The notes beneath the pieces were generated by a model, which ran no database searches, was not told the origin of the DNA, and was given only the letters and a program-made list of their open reading frames with translations. From contig LAPX01000008.1 of NCBI GenBank assembly GCA_001858525.1, forward strand, positions 142,138 to 206,137: a DNA stretch of 64,000 nucleotides. The letters run 5' to 3'. Within the stretch, counting starts at the first letter, position 1. The number at the start of each line of letters is the position of its first letter. This document shows, piece after piece, positions 1-8,126 of the stretch. Source of the stretch: Vampirovibrio chlorellavorus (lineage in GTDB: Bacteria; Cyanobacteriota; Vampirovibrionia; Vampirovibrionales; Vampirovibrionaceae). Made by a program: the position numbers and the translations under genes.

Positions 1-975
1 GTTACACCCGCCTACTTGGGCGGAGTTACAGCCCCTCGCTTCAATATGCCCACCAGCGGCCCGGCGGCCCCCAATGGATTTTTAGCGCCACAACCCGGCT
101 TGCCTACCCCCAGTCAGGTTTTAAACCCGACAGCATTGCCAGGGGGCAATCCGCAAACTGGCTTTGCAAACAACGCAGCGTCTATTGCTCAAAAGCCCCA
201 GATACAGAATCATTATTACACCGTAACCAGTGGTAAAGAGCCCTCTAGTAAAAAGAAAAATATCAAGAAGTTTTTGCTGACCACCGGTGCGGTGGTAGCG
301 GGTATGTTCACCACCATTGGCGCTGGCATAGGATTGATCTGGTTTTTCTGCCCCAGCTTTATTCAACTGGGCAAGGCCATCGGGCCTAAAAATGCCCAGG
401 CGGCTGCCAATGCCTTATCTGAATGGAAAAAGCCCGGAACTATTCTGGACCGCTTGGGAAATGCTTATAAGGCCTTTGCCAAGGGACAAGCTGAATACGC
501 AGAGCACCAGAACAATAGCGCTTTTAATCGCCTCAAAAACTGGTTTCAGAATCTTTTTAAATCAACCGAGCAAATCGAAGCAGAAAAGGCAAAACAAGCC
601 CAACAAGAAGCCTTAAAAAAAGAAAAAACCTCCCAAGCTCCTGAAGCGTTTCTGGAAGATCTCGTGGAACAGGCATCACAGGGTTTATCCAAAATCTCCC
701 CCGAAAAACAAAAACAATGGGAGGCATACATTGCGGATCTGGGCTCACAAATCGCCAAAAAAACTTTAGAACAACCTGAAAATCAGGCCGCCCTTAAAAA
801 AGTGATGACAGATGCCATTTCCGATCAGTTGGCAGGCATTCCCATCGTGGGTCCAATGGCCCAAGGGGTGGGTAAAATATTTCAGTTCATAGGGCTGGGT
901 GGCAAAACATTACCCAAAGCGACACCGCTAGAAACAGTCGTTCCTGAGGCTTCAAAAGCAGCCCTGAGCGCTTAA
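1..975 (+). CDS. hypothetical protein with one membrane segment (5' end outside window)
   Basis: The frame is open from base 1, so the TTG at 16 in the ORF track is probably not the true start and the N-terminus lies outside the window. The visible part has a Pro/Ala/Asn-rich leader, a basic patch (KKKNIKK), one hydrophobic segment of about 25 residues ending WFFCPSF, then a long polar, Lys/Gln/Glu-rich helical stretch and a Gly-rich tail. I recognise no family. The topology suggests a bitopic membrane protein. The two genes that follow also place a short hydrophobic segment after a basic stretch, so a distant relationship is possible but not shown. Confidence 0.6.
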   Translation, partial: VTPAYLGGVTAPRFNMPTSGPAAPNGFLAPQPGLPTPSQVLNPTALPGGNPQTGFANNAASIAQKPQIQNHYYTVTSGKEPSSKKKNIKKFLLTTGAVVAGMFTTIGAGIGLIWFFCPSFIQLGKAIGPKNAQAAANALSEWKKPGTILDRLGNAYKAFAKGQAEYAEHQNNSAFNRLKNWFQNLFKSTEQIEAEKAKQAQQEALKKEKTSQAPEAFLEDLVEQASQGLSKISPEKQKQWEAYIADLGSQIAKKTLEQPENQAALKKVMTDAISDQLAGIPIVGPMAQGVGKIFQFIGLGGKTLPKATPLETVVPEASKAALSA

Positions 976-1101
976 TACTTTTTCCCTAGACAAATAGGCA
1001 GAAGTTCCTAAATCAGACCCTCTAACCCCTGGTTTCATGCAGGTACTCAAAGAATCGTCACCCTGTATGTTTATCACTCCAACAATTTTGAGGATTTGAT
1101 T

Positions 1102-1506
1102 ATGAGCATTCCCTATGGTTTTCCCACCCCTGCCAACCCTTATCAGGGACAACGTTTTGGCTACAGCGATGCAGCGGCCCTATACCACTTTGAGGAAATC
1201 CCAGACAGCATCCACTTTGGCGCTTCCCCGCAGCCACCCAGCTTCCTGAAACGCGTGTTTGGCGGCGTCTTGAAACTGGGTGGCCTGCTGTTGGGCGGAT
1301 TGGCCTTTAAACGCTACTGCCCCGGGTTGGCCGCACAGATCGGTGGATTAATCCCTGAATTCATCCAAGCGCCTTTTAAAGCGCTCAGTGGCAATTGGCT
1401 GGGTCGTAGGTTAATCCAAGGCGCGGAAAGCTTGTTGAACCGATCAGAAGCCATTTTTAATACGCTCAAAGGCTTTTTTGGCGGATTCTTCAACAAAGCT
1501 GGCTAA
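1102..1506 (+). CDS. small KRYC-family hypothetical protein, copy 1
   Basis: A 134-residue protein of unknown function. ATG 1102 is preferred over the TTG at 1096 because GAGGA lies about 7 nt upstream of it. It has a Pro/Tyr-rich leader with an FG box (QRFGY, near residue 20), a Lys/Arg patch, a short hydrophobic Gly/Leu segment ending in KRYC, and an amphipathic tail. The core aligns with the next gene (LKxGxxLLGxLAxKRYC, then IPxFIxxPF, then a GxExxLN stretch), so the two are tandem paralogues. A small membrane-associated protein is likely; nothing indicates a biochemical role. Confidence 0.7.
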   Translation: MSIPYGFPTPANPYQGQRFGYSDAAALYHFEEIPDSIHFGASPQPPSFLKRVFGGVLKLGGLLLGGLAFKRYCPGLAAQIGGLIPEFIQAPFKALSGNWLGRRLIQGAESLLNRSEAIFNTLKGFFGGFFNKAG

Positions 1507-1679
1507 CACCTTCCCGGCAGGCCAGCGCAAGTCACATAAACCCTTGTTAAATTAGTGAGGATGGGGGTTGAGCGCTCACCGTAATTTTACAAAATTCACT
1601 CGCACAAGAAAGTGTAAAGTTGTTTTTATGCAGATAACTTTAGTTCACTCGCTTTCACAACACTTGAGGTACACCCTGT

Positions 1680-2171
1680 ATGAGTTCTTCACCCATCAAT
1701 GGTGGCTATTCTTCTGCTGCCTATACGTCAACTCCTCAATTCGGCACGACGGCTCATCAGTCCCGCTATGCCGGTGGAGCTTCCCACGATAGTTATGCGG
1801 GCAAAAAAAAGAATGAGCCTGGCTTTTTCAAGAAAGCCCTGAATACCACTTTAAAATGGGGCGCTATACTGCTGGGAGCCCTGGCCATTAAGCGCTATTG
1901 CCTCAGCCCGGCCACCGTGGAAAAAATTGCTGGTCACATTCCCGGCTTTATCAAAGGCCCCTTTAACGCCATTGCAGAAACGGGTGTGGCCAAAACAGTG
2001 ACCGGTTGGGGTGAATCCATCCTGAATCAGGTAGATAAGCTAAAAAGCGCCATTTTCAAAAAGTCCAAATCACTGCCCACAGGGCTCACCAGTGATGAAG
2101 CATCTCTTATTACAGGGGTGAGCGAAAAGCAGGATTTTAGTCTCTTGAATCGCGGTTCTAACCAAATTTAG
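1680..2171 (+). CDS. small KRYC-family hypothetical protein, copy 2
   Basis: A 163-residue paralogue of the preceding gene with the same order: Ser/Tyr-rich leader with an FG box (PQFGTT, near residue 21), basic patch (KKKNEPGFFKK), short hydrophobic segment (WGAILLGALAIKRYC), then IPGFIKGPF and GESILNQ. It carries an extra C-terminal tail of about 35 residues. It is followed by its own intrinsic terminator, and 170 bp of non-coding DNA separates it from copy 1, so the two may be transcribed separately. Function is unknown. Confidence 0.7.
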   Translation: MSSSPINGGYSSAAYTSTPQFGTTAHQSRYAGGASHDSYAGKKKNEPGFFKKALNTTLKWGAILLGALAIKRYCLSPATVEKIAGHIPGFIKGPFNAIAETGVAKTVTGWGESILNQVDKLKSAIFKKSKSLPTGLTSDEASLITGVSEKQDFSLLNRGSNQI

Positions 2172-2195
2172 ACCAGTTGACACACTAAATCTCCT

Positions 2196-2229
2196 AAACC
2201 CCTCGCTCCTAGCCGAACGAGGGGTTTTT
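2196..2229 (+). terminator. intrinsic terminator after the KRYC pair
   Basis: AAACCCCTCG pairs with CGAGGGGTTT across a 12-nt loop and runs into five T residues, 25 nt after the preceding stop codon. Confidence 0.85.
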
Positions 2230-2401
2230 AAATGCTGATAAAAACGTGAGAAAACGCGAATATAGGCTAAATTGCCTATCCCTTTGAGAGATTTGCAACA
2301 GTCCAAAGCATCGCCGAGATGGGTTCATGCCGGTAGTCTCACTGGAATCCCTTCCACTGGAGACCCACCCGTTATTTGAACTGATAAGGAACCCAATCCC
2401 C

Positions 2402-2779
2402 ATGAAAGTCTCCGCTTGTACCCCCTCCCCCGTCTTGGTAATGGCTCCGGTCGTGGTTCAAACATCGCCGCAACCCAAACAGACCAGCGACGCGCAGGCC
2501 ACACTTGCCAAACTTGATGAAACCAAAATGGCTGAGCAGGCCACCGCCATGGCCTATCAAGCCTTAAACCAACTATTTTTTGCCGACAGTGGCAGCCAGA
2601 GCGGCTACCTGCAAAAGGCCAAAGGTCTGGCGCAGTTGGCTGAATTTCAGAGTCTGGGTCTCAGCGGATTTTCAGCGAAAACTGCCAACCAGTTGGCCCT
2701 GCAAGCGCTCGCTCAGGTTCAACAGCTGGAAGAACAGTGCGCTGGTCAAAAAAGCCAGAGCCTCAACCAAGTGGCCTGA
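2402..2779 (+). CDS. Gln/Ala-rich hypothetical protein
   Basis: A protein of 125 residues if it starts at ATG 2402, which has AAGGA about 11 nt upstream; the ORF track's longer start at 2327 would add 25 residues and cannot be excluded. A hydrophobic leader (VLVMAPVVV) precedes a polar stretch and a helical region rich in Gln, Ala and Leu with a QALAQVQQLEEQ heptad-like end. It converges on msrA with a 17-nt gap. No family recognised. Confidence 0.55.
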   Translation: MKVSACTPSPVLVMAPVVVQTSPQPKQTSDAQATLAKLDETKMAEQATAMAYQALNQLFFADSGSQSGYLQKAKGLAQLAEFQSLGLSGFSAKTANQLALQALAQVQQLEEQCAGQKSQSLNQVA

Positions 2780-2796
2780 AAATATTCGATAAGGCT

Positions 2797-3273
2797 CTAA
2801 AAGGAGATATGGCAATGTCGCCCGTGTTTTTGATTGTACTTCTGGTGATACTCTTCAGCGGGATAAAAATGGCTGGCCGCCGTAATTTCGGTGGCCACAG
2901 GCCGGGAAAAACGTCCGCTTTTCTCCAGCGCTTCCTTGGAGGCCAACGCCGCCGCCTGCTGCTGGGGGCTATGGTAGTAAATCGCCGAGCGGTACTGACT
3001 ACCGATGTCCGGGCCTTGACGATTCAGGGTGGTGGGATCGTGCAGCCGCCAGAATAGATCCAGCAGCGCTTCATAGGCAATTTGCGCCGGATCAAATTCC
3101 ACCAGAACCGCTTCGGCATGACCGGTGGTGTCGGTGCAAACTTCTTTGTAGGCAGGGTTTGGGGTGTGTCCCCCGGTGTACCCTACCTGCGTGGAGCTTA
3201 CCCCCGGTTGCTGCATAAAGGCGTCTTCCACACCCCAAAAACAACCGGCGGCAAAGGTGGCGAATTCAAACAT
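2797..3273 (-). CDS. msrA: peptide methionine sulfoxide reductase A
   Basis: Reduces methionine-S-sulfoxide in proteins, using thioredoxin as electron donor; a cytoplasmic repair enzyme. The GCFWG active-site motif stands near residue 12, followed by the family blocks VGYTGG, TGHAEAV and FWRLHDPT. At 158 residues it is a normal single-domain MsrA without a fused MsrB. The ATG at 3273 is chosen because AGGAGGA lies 10 nt upstream; the ORF-track TTG at 3294 would place that site inside the gene. No msrB is visible in the window. Confidence 0.95.
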   Translation of the reverse strand: MFEFATFAAGCFWGVEDAFMQQPGVSSTQVGYTGGHTPNPAYKEVCTDTTGHAEAVLVEFDPAQIAYEALLDLFWRLHDPTTLNRQGPDIGSQYRSAIYYHSPQQQAAALASKEALEKSGRFSRPVATEITAASHFYPAEEYHQKYNQKHGRHCHISF

Positions 3274-3452
3274 GATGGAAGCGTCCTCCTGCAATTTTTC
3301 AAACTCAGAGTGAGCGGATGCCTTATTGTACTCCAGTTTACCCGGGTTTTCCGGGATTTTCCCGGGCGTTTTGCAAAATCAGTGTAGGCACAAAAACCAT
3401 GCTTTTGTTTTTTCTATGCCCAGGTCATGCAGTTAAAAGGTTACCCTTCACC

Positions 3453-3677
3453 ATGAATGTCAATTTGCGTTTTGGTTCCACCCCCAAGGCCATCAGCCCC
3501 GGTGTGGAGCGGGCTGCCCAGTCGGTTTTTCAGTCCATGCAATCCTTCGGGCAAGCCCAAACGCCACAACAAGTCAAAAAATCAGGCGCCCGATTGGTGC
3601 TGAAGTGGATGGGACTGGGCGTTCAGTTGATGGCCCAAGGGCTGGGCAAGCGCATTTCCCATTGTTTTAAAGGGTAG
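3453..3677 (+). CDS. small FG-box hypothetical protein
   Basis: A 74-residue protein starting at an in-frame ATG with AAAAGG 12 nt upstream; the ORF-track start at 3318 runs back through a palindrome-rich spacer and is unlikely. It begins MNVNLRFGSTPK, so the FG box is at residues 7-8. The C-terminal half (RLVLKWMGLGVQLMAQGLGKR) resembles the hydrophobic core of the KRYC proteins (LKW-x-A-x-LLGALAIKR), which hints at a short, divergent relative. Function unknown. Confidence 0.55.
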   Translation: MNVNLRFGSTPKAISPGVERAAQSVFQSMQSFGQAQTPQQVKKSGARLVLKWMGLGVQLMAQGLGKRISHCFKG

Positions 3678-3830
3678 TGTCATAAGCCGCAGCGGCACCA
3701 GATCACGGCCAGAAAACAAGACGCTCTGGGGAGCCTACAATGCTAAAATAAAGCAAGTCCCCAAGCTCGGCTAGAGATTCCACCGTGAAGCGCTATGCGC
3801 CGTTTTTCTAGCCATGGCCACGAGAGAGAC

Positions 3831-5582
3831 ATGGCAAACAACCCCCTATTATCGGACGTTCGATTTACCCTGATTGACGTAAAAACCGTGCCCGCCCAGC
3901 AGCCACACACGCCTTACCCAGACAAGGAAGCCGCTCCGGCCCTGACCGAGGTCACTTGCGTGCAACTTCGGAACGGGGAAATCCGCGAAACCCTGCACCT
4001 CAGCGTGCCGGACAACGCCTGGACGCAGGATATTCTTCAAGCCATGGCCCACTTTGTGGGGCGGGATGTGATCCTGTGGGCCAACCCCGGCACGAAAGCC
4101 AATTTTAAGGCCAACAAGGCCTATCGCCACTTCAAGCTGACCCAGCCACGAGACCGCCAGTTTTCCCTCAGGCAGGTGGCCCAAAAGACCTTGCCCGGCT
4201 TACCCTCCTACCAACTCAAACGACTGGCCGCCCATTTCAATCTGGAAACCAATGGGCTGGACCGCACCGGCAATGCCGCCATTATTGCCGCCAAGGTTTT
4301 TTCAGGGCTGTTAACCCTGCTGAACAAACAAGGGGTGCTGCACTTTGATCAACTGCTGAGCCGCTGTGCGCCCTTGCCCCAGCGGGTCCGCCGAACCCGC
4401 GATGATTTGGCGTTTGATCGCCAACAGTTAAAAGACTATCCCACCCAGCCGGGTGTGTATTTTATGAAAAATCGCAGCGGAGAAATTCTCTATATTGGCA
4501 AGGCCAAAAATCTGAAAAAGCGCCTGAAAAGCTACTTTCAGAAACAATCTCGGCTGACACCCAAAATTGCGGTGATGATGCGACAGATGACCCATATTGA
4601 GGTCACCGTGGTGGGTTCAGAACTGGAAGCGCTCCTGCTGGAATCGCAGCTGATTAAGCAGCATCAACCCTTTTTCAACCAAAAGGTAAAAAACTACCAG
4701 CGCATGGTGTTTTTGGCCATTACCGTGCAAGAGACCTTCCCCCGCTTACGCATCGTGGAAGATGCGCTCGATCCAGCCATGGCTTATGTGGGACCCTTTT
4801 ACGCCCTTAGCGCTCTGAAGGAACGGGTGACGATTCTGAACCGTATTTTTGGATTGCGGGATTGCAACGAGCAGACATTTCAAGCCCATCGGCAAGCGCC
4901 CTGTATGCAATATCAGCTGGGCTTGTGCAGTGGCCCTTGTGCCGGAAAAATCAGCGAGGCTGATTATCAGGCTTTGGTGGCAGACTTTTTGCGTTTTTTG
5001 CGACAGCAGCCCTGCAACGCCGTAGAGGGCTTAATTGCCAAACGAGACGCTTACACCGAGGCCCTGCGCTTTGAAAAGGCCGCGTTGGTGCAAACGCAAT
5101 TGGAGCAATTGGCCCACCTGAGCAAAGCCAGCGAACGCTTGATTGAGGCCGTGGAGCAACGCCATTGCCTGCTTGTGTTACCCAGTGGGCTGCCCGGACA
5201 ATTCCGGTTGCTCAGCGTGCTACAGGGACAGCCCCACGACTGGCAAACGCTGGATGCCCACCATCTGGACTGGGAACCCTTGCAAGCCTGGATTGCGGAC
5301 TTGCTGGCGAAGGTCAGACACAATCAACCCGTCCACGGGGGGACGGCCATCGCCAAGATTTTCTATGAGGAAGCCCGCCTGATTGATCAGTGGTTGCGTC
5401 ATCGAGCCGATGAGGTGGATGCGGTGATTCCCTTGGGCCAGCCTACCGCCCCCTTGTCCGTGCAGACGGTCTTTCATCAGTTATTGCTGGCAGTCAGCCC
5501 GGAGACAAACGATCAGCTGGAACTGGCCGCCGCCCTGGACGAGGCTGAGGAATCCTGGCACTGGGAGCAAGAAGTTATTTAA
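3831..5582 (+). CDS. GIY-YIG nuclease with degenerate DEDDh exonuclease-like domain
   Basis: A 583-residue fusion of the DnaQ-like exonuclease plus UvrC/Cho-type architecture. Residues about 1-170 follow the DEDDh fold by position, but the first motif reads DVKT instead of DxET, the second region has Lys where Asp is expected (NPGTKANFK), and the third lacks the His/Asp pair, so exonuclease activity is probably lost. Residues about 200-290 carry the GIY-YIG domain (QPGVYFMKN, ILYIGKAKNLKKRL) and an E of the ELEALLLESQLI block, followed by a UvrC-like Cys cluster (CMQYQLGLCSGPC). It should incise DNA near lesions. The start could also be ATG 3795; 3831 has a purine-rich site. Confidence 0.85.
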   Translation: MANNPLLSDVRFTLIDVKTVPAQQPHTPYPDKEAAPALTEVTCVQLRNGEIRETLHLSVPDNAWTQDILQAMAHFVGRDVILWANPGTKANFKANKAYRHFKLTQPRDRQFSLRQVAQKTLPGLPSYQLKRLAAHFNLETNGLDRTGNAAIIAAKVFSGLLTLLNKQGVLHFDQLLSRCAPLPQRVRRTRDDLAFDRQQLKDYPTQPGVYFMKNRSGEILYIGKAKNLKKRLKSYFQKQSRLTPKIAVMMRQMTHIEVTVVGSELEALLLESQLIKQHQPFFNQKVKNYQRMVFLAITVQETFPRLRIVEDALDPAMAYVGPFYALSALKERVTILNRIFGLRDCNEQTFQAHRQAPCMQYQLGLCSGPCAGKISEADYQALVADFLRFLRQQPCNAVEGLIAKRDAYTEALRFEKAALVQTQLEQLAHLSKASERLIEAVEQRHCLLVLPSGLPGQFRLLSVLQGQPHDWQTLDAHHLDWEPLQAWIADLLAKVRHNQPVHGGTAIAKIFYEEARLIDQWLRHRADEVDAVIPLGQPTAPLSVQTVFHQLLLAVSPETNDQLELAAALDEAEESWHWEQEVI

Positions 5583-5601
5583 ATCGGTGTGTTTTCCCGA
5601 A

Positions 5602-7029
5602 TTAGCTGACTGGCTGACCCATGCCTTTATACAGGGCCAAGGCCTTATTGCGGGCTTCGGCATGGTCCACAATGGGGTGCGGATAGGTTTTGCCCAACTG
5701 AACGCCCGCATCCAGCAAGGTCAGCGGCGGGGCATCCCAAGGGGCGTGAATGTACTTGGCGGATAGCTTGGCCAGCTCCGGCACCCAGCGACGAATATAG
5801 GTGCCATCCGGGTCAAACTTCTGACTTTGGGTAATGGGGTTAAAGATGCGGAAGAACGGTTGGGCATCGGCTCCGCAGCCACCCACCCACTGCCAGTTCA
5901 GGCTGTTCTGGGCCAAGTCGGCGTCCACCAGGGTGTCCCAAAACCAGCGGGCCCCATCGTACCAGGAAATCATTAAATCTTTGGTCAGGAAAGAGCCCAC
6001 AATCATGCGCACCCGGTTGTGCATCCAGCCCAGGTGCCACAGTTGCCGCATCCCGGCATCCACGATGGGATAGCCCGTTTCTCCCTTACACCAGGCCGAA
6101 AACAGGGTTTCATCCAGCGTCCAGGGCAGTTCGTTAAACTTGGGCTTAAGGGGCTGCTGAGGGGTATGGGGAAAGTGAAACAGCACATGATAGGCAAATT
6201 CTCGCCAGGCGATTTCCCGCAGAAAGTGCTTGCCGCTGGCCCGTTCGGTATCGGCCACGGCCTGCCAGATTTGCCGGGGAGAAATTTCCCCGTGCTTGAG
6301 ATAAGCCGACAGCCGAGAGGTGCCATCCACGGCGGGAATGTCCCGCTGGGTGCCGTAACCGTCTTGCTTATCGGCGATAAACGATTGCAAGAGCGCTTGC
6401 GCTTGCCGCTCTCCGGGTTGCCAAAAGGCCCGCATCTCTTTATCCCAGGGAATGTTGGGCAACAGGGCCAGATCGGCCACCGTCAGGCTATCTGGCCACT
6501 GGGCTGGACTGCTCAGGTGACTGGGGGCTGACAAGGGGTGAATGGCGGGCAAATTATCCAGACAGCGTTTAAAAAAGGGCGTATACACCTGATAAGGATT
6601 TCCGCTGCCGGTTTGCAGAGAATCCGGCTCCCAAATCAGGGTGCCTCCTTTGTGAATGACCAGCTCTATGCCTTGGGTGGCCAGAGCCGATCGCACGGCG
6701 TCTTGCTGACGCATGGCATCCGGCTCATAGCGGGCGTTGCAGTGAATTTGTGTGGCCCCGGTCTGCTGGGCCAATTGCACCAGTTCACCTAAGCTGTCTC
6801 CCCGGCGCAAAATCAGACGGGAATGGAGCGTTTGCAAGTCCCCGGACAGGGCCGTCAAGGAATCGTGTAACCACACCCGATCGGCGGCTCCCAAGGGCCA
6901 AGCCCCTTCGCCCGGTACATCCCAGACATAGACCGGCACAACCGGCAGACCCGTTTTGATGGCCGCCGTCAGGGCCGGGTTATCCGCCAAGCGTAAATCT
7001 TGCCGCAGCCACAAAAGGGCCGCGTTCAT
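5602..7029 (-). CDS. phrB: deoxyribodipyrimidine photolyase
   Basis: Uses FAD and light to split cyclobutane pyrimidine dimers. The N-terminal alpha/beta antenna domain starts LLWLRQDLRLADNPAL; the FAD-binding helical domain shows TSRLSAYLKHGEISPR, GYPIVDAGMRQL, MHNRVRM and LNWQW. At 475 residues it is a normal class I photolyase. The start at ATG 7029 overlaps the TetR stop (TCAT on the plus strand, ATGA on the coding strand), so it is translationally coupled to the regulator upstream; the ORF-track start at 7107 would run deep into tetR. Expression probably follows the TetR operator described below. Confidence 0.95.
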   Translation of the reverse strand: MNAALLWLRQDLRLADNPALTAAIKTGLPVVPVYVWDVPGEGAWPLGAADRVWLHDSLTALSGDLQTLHSRLILRRGDSLGELVQLAQQTGATQIHCNARYEPDAMRQQDAVRSALATQGIELVIHKGGTLIWEPDSLQTGSGNPYQVYTPFFKRCLDNLPAIHPLSAPSHLSSPAQWPDSLTVADLALLPNIPWDKEMRAFWQPGERQAQALLQSFIADKQDGYGTQRDIPAVDGTSRLSAYLKHGEISPRQIWQAVADTERASGKHFLREIAWREFAYHVLFHFPHTPQQPLKPKFNELPWTLDETLFSAWCKGETGYPIVDAGMRQLWHLGWMHNRVRMIVGSFLTKDLMISWYDGARWFWDTLVDADLAQNSLNWQWVGGCGADAQPFFRIFNPITQSQKFDPDGTYIRRWVPELAKLSAKYIHAPWDAPPLTLLDAGVQLGKTYPHPIVDHAEARNKALALYKGMGQPVS

Positions 7030-7685
7030 GGGGTGAGATCCGAAGCAGACGTTACGGCCGACACGGCAACCCCATCCAGAAAGATATCCACCATCTTGCT
7101 GGCGCACTCTTTGGGGTCAAAGTCACGGCTTTCATGGGCCGCTCTCAGGGTGGTCATAGCATCAATCCAGCTGATGTAATACAAGGCCAAGGTATCCGGA
7201 TTTTCAGACTGGGCGATTTCCCCAGCCTGACGGGCCTCTTCAAAAATACCGATGATGGGGCTGATTAAATAAAACCGATGGGCCTCCATGACCTGTTTCA
7301 TGTGGGCCTCATCCAGATGCTCACCGGCATCTCGGACCATGGTGCTGAGCGAGGTGGGAGAAAAGCGGAAATAGCCTTCAGACAAGCGGTACAACTTCTC
7401 CCGAAAATCCTTGCAGCGCTTGATGCCAGCCATCAGCAACTCGTTGCCGTGGCGCATCATTTCCACTACCACTTCCGTAAACAGGGTTTCCTTGTCCGTA
7501 AAGTGGTAATAAATGGTGGGCTTGGTTAGCCCCACCGAACTGACCAGATCGTTCATTGAAACGGCACTGAAGCCCTTTTGACGAAACAACAACTTGGCGT
7601 GCTGCAAAATCTCAGCACGGGCATCGACCGGCTTGCTTTTGCCGGGTGCACTGGTAACGGGAATCTTGGGTTTTGGGGGCGTCAT
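7026..7685 (-). CDS. TetR/AcrR-family transcriptional regulator
   Basis: A 219-residue regulator. After a Pro/Lys-rich leader the TetR helix-turn-helix is plain: LFRQKGFSAVSMNDLVSSVGLTKPTIYYHFTDKETLF. The C-terminal half is the divergent ligand-binding/dimerisation region. It is the first gene of a two-gene unit with the photolyase and is divergent from an FAD oxidoreductase gene. Two matching inverted repeats lie in the shared intergenic region, one over its own predicted -10, so autorepression together with repression of the divergent unit is the simplest reading. The ligand is unknown; a pigment- or porphyrin-derived or light-linked signal would fit the neighbours. Confidence 0.9.
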   Translation of the reverse strand: MTPPKPKIPVTSAPGKSKPVDARAEILQHAKLLFRQKGFSAVSMNDLVSSVGLTKPTIYYHFTDKETLFTEVVVEMMRHGNELLMAGIKRCKDFREKLYRLSEGYFRFSPTSLSTMVRDAGEHLDEAHMKQVMEAHRFYLISPIIGIFEEARQAGEIAQSENPDTLALYYISWIDAMTTLRAAHESRDFDPKECASKMVDIFLDGVAVSAVTSASDLTP

Positions 7686-7813
7686 GGGCTGTCACTCGAT
7701 TGCAATTAAATGGAACTGTTTCTCAGAGACTCTCAGTCAAGTGGATGAAGCTTGCCTGGAATGAATGTCTATTTTGGATATAGATAGTTACCAATCAGTA
7801 ACTTAGGTGGAAT

Positions 7814-7829
7814 TATACCACACGGTAGT
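7814..7829. promoter_or_regulatory. predicted TetR operator 1
   Basis: TATACC-ACAC-GGTAGT, an inverted repeat with a 4-nt spacer. On the minus strand it overlaps a TATAAT that would serve as the -10 of tetR-phrB. It has the same half-sites as operator 2, whose start is exactly 100 bp away. Confidence 0.65.
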
Positions 7830-7880
7830 GCCGATTCCAGCCTTCAAAATCCTGCCCGTAGACTATATGAGGGAGCAGGG

Positions 7881-7908
7881 TTGACATTCCCAGGATTAGA
7901 TCTATTAT
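7881..7908 (+). promoter_or_regulatory. sigma70-type promoter for the FAD oxidoreductase unit
   Basis: TTGACA, 16-nt spacer, TATTAT. The predicted start point falls at about 7914-7916, inside operator 2, and the transcript would have a leader of about 210 nt. Confidence 0.6.
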
Positions 7909-7913
7909 TCATT

Positions 7914-7929
7914 TATACCTTTCGGTATA
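7914..7929. promoter_or_regulatory. predicted TetR operator 2
   Basis: TATACC-TTTC-GGTATA, a perfect inverted repeat with 6-bp arms, placed at the expected transcription start of the rightward promoter. Binding here should block the oxidoreductase unit. Confidence 0.7.
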
Positions 7930-8035
7930 TGACTTTAACGAAACTTAACCGCTCTACATTTGGTGCTTCCGTTGTTACACAACTTTCCAACTGACTCTTT
8001 ATATAAAATCCTGGATAATACGACGAGAACTCTTT

Positions 8036-8068
8036 GATCACACAACACTGTGTGATCTTTTCTTTTTT
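8036..8068 (+). terminator. terminator-like hairpin in the 5' leader
   Basis: A 9-bp stem GATCACACA/TGTGTGATC with a 4-nt loop is followed by TTTTCTTTTTT, about 60 nt before the oxidoreductase ATG and downstream of its promoter. It could be an attenuator. The DNA palindrome could instead, or also, be a regulator site. Confidence 0.6.
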
Positions 8069-8126
8069 AATCAAGTTTTGAACTAGTGAAGTCTTGGACC
8101 AGTTAAGATTTGGAAAGGGTACAGGC

